Assembly (NCBI GenBank): GCA_048213135.1
Contig: PS015101.1
Location: 51,514 to 88,278, forward strand
Origin: Reclinomonas americana ATCC 50394
Lineage: Eukaryota > Jakobida > Jakobea > Jakobida
Reading direction: 5' to 3'
Length of the DNA: 36,765 nucleotides
Each line of letters starts with the position of its first letter. The stretch's first letter is position 1. Of the stretch, positions 30,599 to 36,765 are shown one piece after another. The notes under the pieces are model-generated. The model did no database searches, was not told the origin of the DNA, and was given only the letters and a program-made list of their open reading frames with translations. The translations under genes were made by a program, and so were the position numbers.

Positions 30599-31493
30599 TG
30601 TGTGCTTTGGGGGCGCAACGCACACACGGGAAGAGTGGTGTGTGCGTGCGTGTCTTGAGTGATGAGGTGAATGCGAGCACACACAACGCAAATTTTGTTC
30701 ACGATCGGCGTGCGATTGCCTTTTTTAGCGAGACACGTCGTTGGCACCCGTCGCCACTGCCCTTTCAGACCGATATCTATACTCATGCGCGTGTGCGTGT
30801 GTCGCGGAGAGCAAGCGTGGAGAGAGAGAGAGGCGCGTGCGCAGCGGCGAATACAAGTGTGACATACATTACATTGACAATCGAGTCGTTTTCTCGGTAA
30901 ATGGTACTGTTGCCTCAATTCACTGTCTGGTTGCCAAAGTCCAACGATCTCCCCCCAATGCACCAGCACAGAAATGAGTCTTCAAGGCAGCGCGAGACAC
31001 TGGGAGTCGAGCATAAGCCGTCTCAAGGTGGTGATCGTCACGCATGCACTTGTGTTGTTGTTGCGGTCTGCAGCGCAATGCAGCAGTGCCCGAAGATGAT
31101 GAAACTCTCACTGGGCACGCACTCACAGAGACCGCCGACAACCCGCGTGCAACTGCATGTCTTCCGAGACGGACAATTTCGCGCCATTCCGGACCTCAAG
31201 ATGGTGGCCATCAAGCAGCGGTGTTGCGTCGCATCGTCGATGCCAGAGAGGTAGCCACCGCTGCCGTTCTCCATCTGGTTGCTACTGCCACATTGCTGAT
31301 GCTGGTGGCCTGCACCCATTGCACAGAAAGAGCATGCGTAGATCGCACGTCATGTACCACAAAGCAAGCCGCTACAAGTCGAGCCAGCATCACGCGATGT
31401 CCGGCAGCAGCCACTATCCAAAGCAAGCATTTCCGTGCACCTTCAATGGCTCACTCCGCATTCCCTCTCCTCCTCCTTCTCCTCCAGCCAGCC
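30599..31493. other. Intergenic region; possible short spliced ORF on plus strand
   Basis: 895 bp between the glycosyltransferase-like start and the SDR stop, both minus. No recognised gene or RNA. On the plus strand an ATG at 30974 opens MSLQGSARHWESSISRLK before a GTGGTG donor, followed by RNAAVPEDDETLTGHALTE and, in a third segment, an apolar stretch (VLHLVATATLLMLVAC). This could be a small tail-anchored protein, but the first intron would be only 46 nt and the second junction is uncertain. Confidence 0.3.
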
Positions 31494-32264
31494 TTATTGC
31501 ACGAGCAGGTTGCGGACGGTGCGGCGGACGTACCAGGCGGCGGCGTCGGGGATAATGGCGCGCAGGACGGCGCCGAAGCGGTAAAAGGGCTTGAACCAGA
31601 TCTCGCGGCGCTCCTCGGCCAGGCCCTGGATCATGAGGTCGACGCAGTGCTCCACGCTCATCATCTTGTCCTCGCGGAATTGTCGCGACACGCCGCCCAG
31701 CGACGATTGACTGTGCAATAGAAAGTGAGCAGGCGATTGTGGACACTCTCGTGTGTGTGTGCGGGCGGACGCACCGAATGTCGGTGCGCACAAAGGGCGG
31801 GTAGATCTTGCAGAGGTGCACGCGACGTGACGGCGGCAGGTCCGCGCGCTCATTGTACACCGAGTCGAGGAAGGCTGGCGGGAGGGGGGGGGGCGAGTGA
31901 GCATGCAGTGCACGAGAAGGAGACCACGACGGGGATGCACCATTGAGCGCGGCCTTGGTCGGCGCGTATCCGCTGCGGTAGGGCGGCGAGAAGTAGGCTG
32001 ATGGGGCATGCATTCGTGAGCGAGGAAGATGGCTGAGAGGGAGGGAGAGCAGCAACAAGGGTAGAGATGCCGACAGGCAGATCGAGAGTTGAACTCTGGC
32101 TCTCTCTCTCACTATTTTCCTGTCACCTCCTTGTCTCACCTCGTACTCTGGCTCTCTCACACGTTTCTGCTTCCCTCTCTCTCCGTCTCCTCTATGCCTG
32201 TTCCTCTCGCCTCGTTATCTCTCTGCTTTCTTCTCTGGTTTCGTGTAGTCTCCGTGTCACTATT

Positions 32265-32308
<44 letters not shown>

Positions 32309-33977
32309 GGTTTCTGTTGTTCAGCTTGCTCCTCTCGCCTTGCGCTCTCACACATTTGCCGATAAGTTTCTCTCGGCCTGCGGACTGACTGCGCTGCGAC
32401 ACCACCACCATACTGCAGTGCGGCCCATCGCTGCTGACTGCGGATCTCCTGATGCTCTCTCATCTCTCTCTCTCTCTCTCTCTGGCTGCCAGAGAGAGAG
32501 AGAAACAGGGTAGAATGCAAGAGAATAGAATGAGAGAGCTGAGGCAAAGAGTGACACTAAGAGTTCTCGATACCAGAATATGAAGCGGAGAGTTGGCAAA
32601 GAAAGAAAAAAGAAAGAAAGAAAGAGAGAGATGAGACAGCATCAGGAGTTCCGAAGTCAGCAACGTGGCCGCACTGCAGAATGGTGGTGTCGCTGCCAGT
32701 CTGCAACCTGATCGCCTCTCACTCACTGTGCTCTCTCTGATTTCTCTCTCGCGCCTCTGCCTCGCCTCTCGAGCATCCTCTCAACACACTTTCCTGCAGT
32801 TCTGCTTGCTCCGCTTTCCTTGCCTCCACTCTCCCCCCACACTCACCAGCGAGCGACGACACCACAGCCAGCGTGCCATTCGTCTTCTCCAGCTCCGGCA
32901 GCGCAGCCTTGGTGGTCACCACCGGTCCAATGTAGTTGGTCTCCATCAGCTGGCGGTAGAGCGTGGCCGGATCGTCGACCTCCTCCAGCGTCTTCACCAT
33001 GGAGACTCCGGCGTTGAGAATGACCATGTCGAGCTGGCCTCCGAGAGCGCGCACAGACTCGCGGATCAGACGCTCACAGTCCTCGGGCTTGGAGGCGTCG
33101 GCGACCACCACGGCGGCGGAGGAGCCATTCTCCTGAGAGGGAGAGAGAGGGAGTGAGAGAGAGGAGAGCAGAGGAGAGGAGAGCGTGGTGACTCACTCGG
33201 CAGCGCTGCGCGACAATGTCCAGTTGTTCCTTGCGACGTGCGGACAAGACAAGCCTGCAGAAAGAAGAGAGAGAGAGAGGGAGGAAGGAGGAGAGAGACA
33301 GGAGGGGTGTGAATAAGTGAGTGAGACGAGAGGAAGGACNNNNNNNNNNNNNNNNNNNNNNNNNNNNNNNNNNNNNNNNNNNNNNNNNNNNNNNNNNNNN
33401 NNNNNNNNNNNNNNNNNNNNNNNNNNNNNNNNNNNNNNNNNNNNNNNNNNNNNNNNNNNNNNNNNNNNNNNNNNNNNNNNNNNNNNNNNNNNNNNNNNNN
33501 NNNNNNNNNNNNNNNNNNNNNNNNNNNNNNNNNNNNNNNNNNNNNNNNNNNNNNNNNNNNNNNNNNNNNNNNNNNNNNNNNNNNNNNNNNNNNNNNNNNN
33601 NNNNNNNNNNNNNNNNNNNNNNNNNNNNNNNNNNNNNNNNNNNNNNNNNNNNNNNNNNNNNNNNNNNNNNNNNNNNNNNNNNNNNNNNNNNNNNNNNNNN
33701 NNNNNNNNNNNNNNNNNNNNNNNNNNNNNNNNNNNNNNNNNNNNNNNNNNNNNNNNNNNNNNNNNNNNNNNNNNNNNNNNNNNNNNNNNNNNNNNNNNNN
33801 NNNNNNNNNNNNNNNNNNNNNNNNNNNNNNNNNNNNNNNNNNNNNNNNNNNNNNNNNNNNNNNNNNNNNNNNNNNNNNNNNNNNNNNNNNNNNNNNNNNN
33901 NNNNNNNNNNNNNNNNNNNNNNNNNNNNNNNNNNNNNNNNNNNNNNNNNNNNNNNNNNNNNNNNNNNNNNNNNNNNN

Positions 33978-34052
<75 letters not shown>

Positions 34053-34196
34053 TGTGAGTGTGTCAGTGATTGCGGAGAGAGTGCGGAAGAGAGTGTTGAA
34101 GGAGAGTCGGAGAAAGTAACTCCTGAGTCACACACACACAGAGAGAGAGAGAGCGCGTCCTTGCATGCCTCCCTCGTCTCCCTCGCACCTCGTCTG

Positions 34197-34239
<43 letters not shown>

Positions 34240-34498
34240 GCATGCGCGCAACTGAGTGCCCATGCGGGACAGTGCGTAGGCCAAGTACTCGCCAATGCCC
34301 GAGGAGGCACCAGTGATCACAATGCGCTTGTTCTTGAAGTACTTGTCTGTGTGTGTTGCACGCGAGTGAGTGCTTGTCACTCTCTCTTTCCATTTTGCGC
34401 GCACACTCACCTGCGTCAACACGCGGTCGCAGGTAGTGGTGCCATCCAAAGTAGAGCACAAGAACCCAGCACGAGTAGTAGAGAATGTCTCCGATCAT
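31494..34498 (-). CDS. Membrane-anchored short-chain dehydrogenase/reductase (DHRS7 / 11beta-HSD1-like)
   Basis: NAD(P)-dependent oxidoreductase of the classical SDR type, probably ER membrane. Exons 34411-34498, 34253-34346, 33197-33254, 32847-33132, 31941-31997, 31775-31874 and 31494-31710 give 299 residues in phase. Seen: N-terminal apolar anchor (ILYYSCWVLVLYFGW), cofactor loop TGASSGIG (41-48), LSARR, VVVADAS, LNAGVS (119-124), catalytic Ser in VVSSLA (about 173), and YAPTK (Tyr186, Lys190). Steroid, retinoid or lipid carbonyl substrates are typical of this subgroup; the exact one is unknown. A 638-N gap lies in intron 2 and an inverted repeat in intron 4. Intron 2 starts GTTGCG. Confidence 0.93.
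32380..32712. repeat. Inverted repeat (foldback) in SDR intron 4
   Basis: Left arm about 32383-32470 and right arm about 32628-32710 are reverse complements at roughly 80-85% by eye. Examples are GCGACACCACCACCATACTGCA against TGCAGAATGGTGGTGTCGC, and CTCCTGATGCT against AGCATCAGGAG. The loop of about 155 bp is A/G-rich. MITE-like in shape, but no target-site duplication was identified. Confidence 0.7.
33340..33977. other. Assembly gap (638 N)
   Basis: Run of N in intron 2 of the SDR gene, ended by a (GT)n tract. Confidence 0.99.
33978..34050. repeat. (GT)n microsatellite
   Basis: About 36 uninterrupted GT dinucleotides abutting the assembly gap; it probably caused the gap. Confidence 0.97.
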
Positions 34499-35034
34499 GA
34501 TTGATTGAATGAGTGAGAGCGGAGATGACGAGAAAGTCCGACATGTGTGGGACGACGAGGAGCCTCGGAGGCAGTTAAGCAGCGAGCTATCCAATGGTGC
34601 GTACTGGAAAGACAGTGGCGTGAATGGAGCTTTGTGAGATCAGAGCTGCATTTGCACTTGTGGTGGCGCGACGTTCGAAGTTGCGTGCGCAATCAATCCG
34701 AAACCGGCTTGTTGCATGCAAGCTGCAGCTGCAGGTTCGCTGTGTTCAGAGTGGGTTGCTGCCTGCTACTGCGCACCTTATTCATGGTATGAGTGAACGA
34801 TTCCTGATATCGGTGCGGTCTAGACGTCTGGTTTTCACTCGTCAAAGCCAATATTAATCTGCATCGGCGTCCGCCAGATCGGCCGACTCGTCATCCGGTT
34901 CACGCTCACCAAGCCGCCATGTTCCCAGCAGCACACAGTGATGACAGTACACAATGTTTGCGATTTCCAGGCTCGCTGGAATGGAAGCAAATGAGTGGAG
35001 AGACACATCGGCAGGGCGCTAGCGCGATGACGAC
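34499..35034. other. Intergenic spacer, no feature seen
   Basis: Between the SDR start and the stop of the next minus-strand gene. Mixed-composition DNA without long repeats, tRNA-like arms or protein-like reading; probably the SDR promoter plus the downstream gene's 3' UTR. Confidence 0.5.
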
Positions 35035-36424
35035 TTAACTGGTTTTGCTGGTGGTTCGTTTTGTCTTCAGTTCCTCGATGCGCTCCTTCATAACGAGGCG
35101 ATGATCGTCCGTCACCGGTTCGCCCTCCTGGATCGATCGCTCGAGCAGAGCATATTGCAGTTGGTACAGCTCACGGGCTTCGTCAGGCACTAGCACACAC
35201 AACGAAGCGCTGTAAGTGACACCAAGCTCACATATGAGTGTGTTGCGACACACACACATACCTTCCTTGCCGTACACAGCATCGCAGTAGGTCGACAACA
35301 CCTCGGACAGCATGCGACTTGAGCGCCCGCGGAGCTCCAATCCACGAGCTACGGTGGCAACACGGTTGAGCTGATCGCGGAAGAACAACGCGTCGGCCTC
35401 GTCCAACGGGCGACTGATTGCCTGCCGCATGAACTCGCGTACGGCAAACCACGCAGGGTCCTTGACTGGGAGTGATGGCATCAGCACCCTGCCGTCAGCT
35501 GCACTGCCATCGACAACGCACTGAACCTGTTGTGGGGTCTTCTCGAAATCGTTCGACGAGCCTGACAGCGTCTCTGATATGCAACAGTTGCACGCAGTCT
35601 GTAGCGACAGTCAGTCGATCGATATCATCACGAAGTGCATGCGCATGCGGGCGTTCGCATTTACCAGAAGGCGACAGTCGTTGAGCATCCTGTCGAGCAT
35701 CGGCAAGGTCAGGCTCACGAAGGTCTCGCGGCATCTCTGCGACTGGCAGGTAATTCTGGGGCATCTCCAAAGCACACAGGTTTGCGATGGCAAGAAAAGA
35801 GTGACCAATGCGCCCGATTTCGGAGCATCCTCACCACTTCCGCGTCAATTAGGGACTGTGCCATCGCCAGATCTGCTGCACCTCCTGTCGCTGTGACCGA
35901 CATCAGCAACGCTTCATGCAGCAGCGCACGGCGAAAAGTGAACGGCGAGAAGACCACGACTGCAGAATCGATGTGGGGCTCAATGTGGACATTGCGCAGC
36001 GCCTCCACCACAAACGCGGCCAGCTGGGAGCAGTCACGATCTGCAGAAAGACATCAGCACAACGTGGATGGCAGTGCAGTGTCACAGCCTCTTTCTCACC
36101 GTCCTCGCACACACTGTAAATCTGCCGTTTCAGAAGCATCATCGCCGACGCGTCATTCTCCAGCTGCAGCTCGCGAGGCGACACGCTCATGGACGCAAGC
36201 GCGCGGTGCACACGCACCAATCCCACGTGCGTCGACATGCACGGCCCCAGTCCGAGAGCGCCCAGCAACTCGTCCACATGAACGCCCGGGAACTCGGTGC
36301 TGAACACGCCATCGGCAAGCTTGTCAAGACCGAAAAACACGTGCCAGAAGTGCTCAATGCCGGTGACCACTTGCACATCGACAAGAGCCGAGACTCGGAA
36401 CCCCGCCTGCTCACTCTCCTCCAT
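35035..36424 (-). CDS. Unrecognised mostly helical protein, six exons
   Basis: Exons 36100-36424, 35835-36040, 35665-35755, 35527-35598, 35262-35465 and 35035-35189 are in phase (350 residues). Sequence is typical soluble alpha-helical protein: VVTGIEHFWHVFFGLDKLA, NVHIEPHIDSAVVVFSPFTF, VREFMRQAISRPLDEADALF, and a C-terminal charged helix ERIEELKTKRTTSKTS. No signal peptide, membrane segment or known motif. Donors are GTGAGA, GTGAGG, GTAAAT, GTTCAG and GTATGT, with none of the GTTGCG class. The Met at 36424 could be internal if another exon lies upstream. Confidence 0.75.
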
Positions 36425-36765
36425 TGGACCGCGATGACGACGAATGAAATCGTCCTACGGCGTCCTCTCGTAGGCCCACGACGCCCTGGCCGTGTTGTCA
36501 GAATATCTGCGGTCTGCGGTCGGCATTGACTTCCACGCACGCAGAATGCAAAAAAGAAATTGGCCATGGGTGGACTTCGACGGCGTCGACGTCGGATGCA
36601 GTGTCGCTAGCGTGAGAGCGCATAGGCAGTGGCATGCAAGCTGGGCCTCGGTGGTGTGTAAGGATCGGATGAAGGCGAGTTGCAGAAGCTGTGTGTCCTC
36701 CGACGTTTCTTTCAGTCACTTTTCTTTGCTGTTTGGTTTGTGAGCAGTCAATGTCGGGCCCTGTC
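36425..36765. other. Right-edge region, no feature seen
   Basis: 341 bp upstream of the last gene. No convincing exon or RNA; presumably promoter or 5' UTR. The window ends here. Confidence 0.4.

Noticed and set aside
31044-31721. 225-codon plus-strand frame
   Set aside because: Its right half is antisense to the SDR C-terminal exon, which has clear family motifs; only the left part could be coding and is listed as doubtful.

Overview
This window is nuclear DNA of a eukaryote, most likely a single-celled protist. The genes are broken by about 106 small spliceosomal introns, mostly 55-75 nt with GT...AG ends. There are no operons or bacterial-type signals. All recognisable proteins are eukaryotic: poly(A) polymerase, IMP3, ABCE1, an acyl-protein thioesterase, UBIAD1, gamma-glutamyl hydrolase and a likely CSPP1 relative. 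The last suggests a lineage with centrosomes or flagella, but I cannot name the lineage. The sequence is a draft scaffold with six N runs, and simple (GA)n/(CT)n repeats are everywhere.

Layout, left to right: poly(A) polymerase (-, running off the left edge) | repeat-bearing divergent promoter | coiled-coil protein (+) | tandem repeat | crotonase-fold enoyl-CoA hydratase-like protein (-) | repeat-rich spacer | IMP3 (-) | 152-bp divergent promoter | ABCE1 first half (+) | repeats and gap | ABCE1 second half (-, on a gap-bounded contig that looks inverted) | unknown hydrophobic protein (-) | acyl-protein thioesterase (-) | 85-bp divergent promoter | CSPP1-like 23-exon gene (+) | UBIAD1 (-) | 65-bp divergent promoter | gamma-glutamyl hydrolase (+) | type II membrane glycosyltransferase-like protein (-) | membrane-anchored short-chain dehydrogenase (-) | unknown helical protein (-). 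Spacing is tight: convergent genes end 45-60 bp apart in two places and divergent starts are as close as 65 bp. The neighbours are housekeeping genes without a shared pathway: mRNA 3' ends, ribosome biogenesis and recycling, lipid, quinone and folate metabolism, and cytoskeleton.

Exons were placed by hand from reading frame, splice phase and remembered family motifs. Coding lengths are in phase across all assigned exons, which is strong internal support, but no transcript data were available.

The most unusual result concerns splicing. About 25 of the ~106 placed introns begin with the same hexamer GTTGCG, which pairs poorly with a standard U1 snRNA, and none begins GTAAGT. The thioesterase gene also appears to need a 2-nucleotide exon. 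Other points are the strand-split ABCE1, strand-biased pyrimidine expansions inside long introns, several local repeat families and foldbacks, and a crotonase lacking both usual catalytic glutamates.
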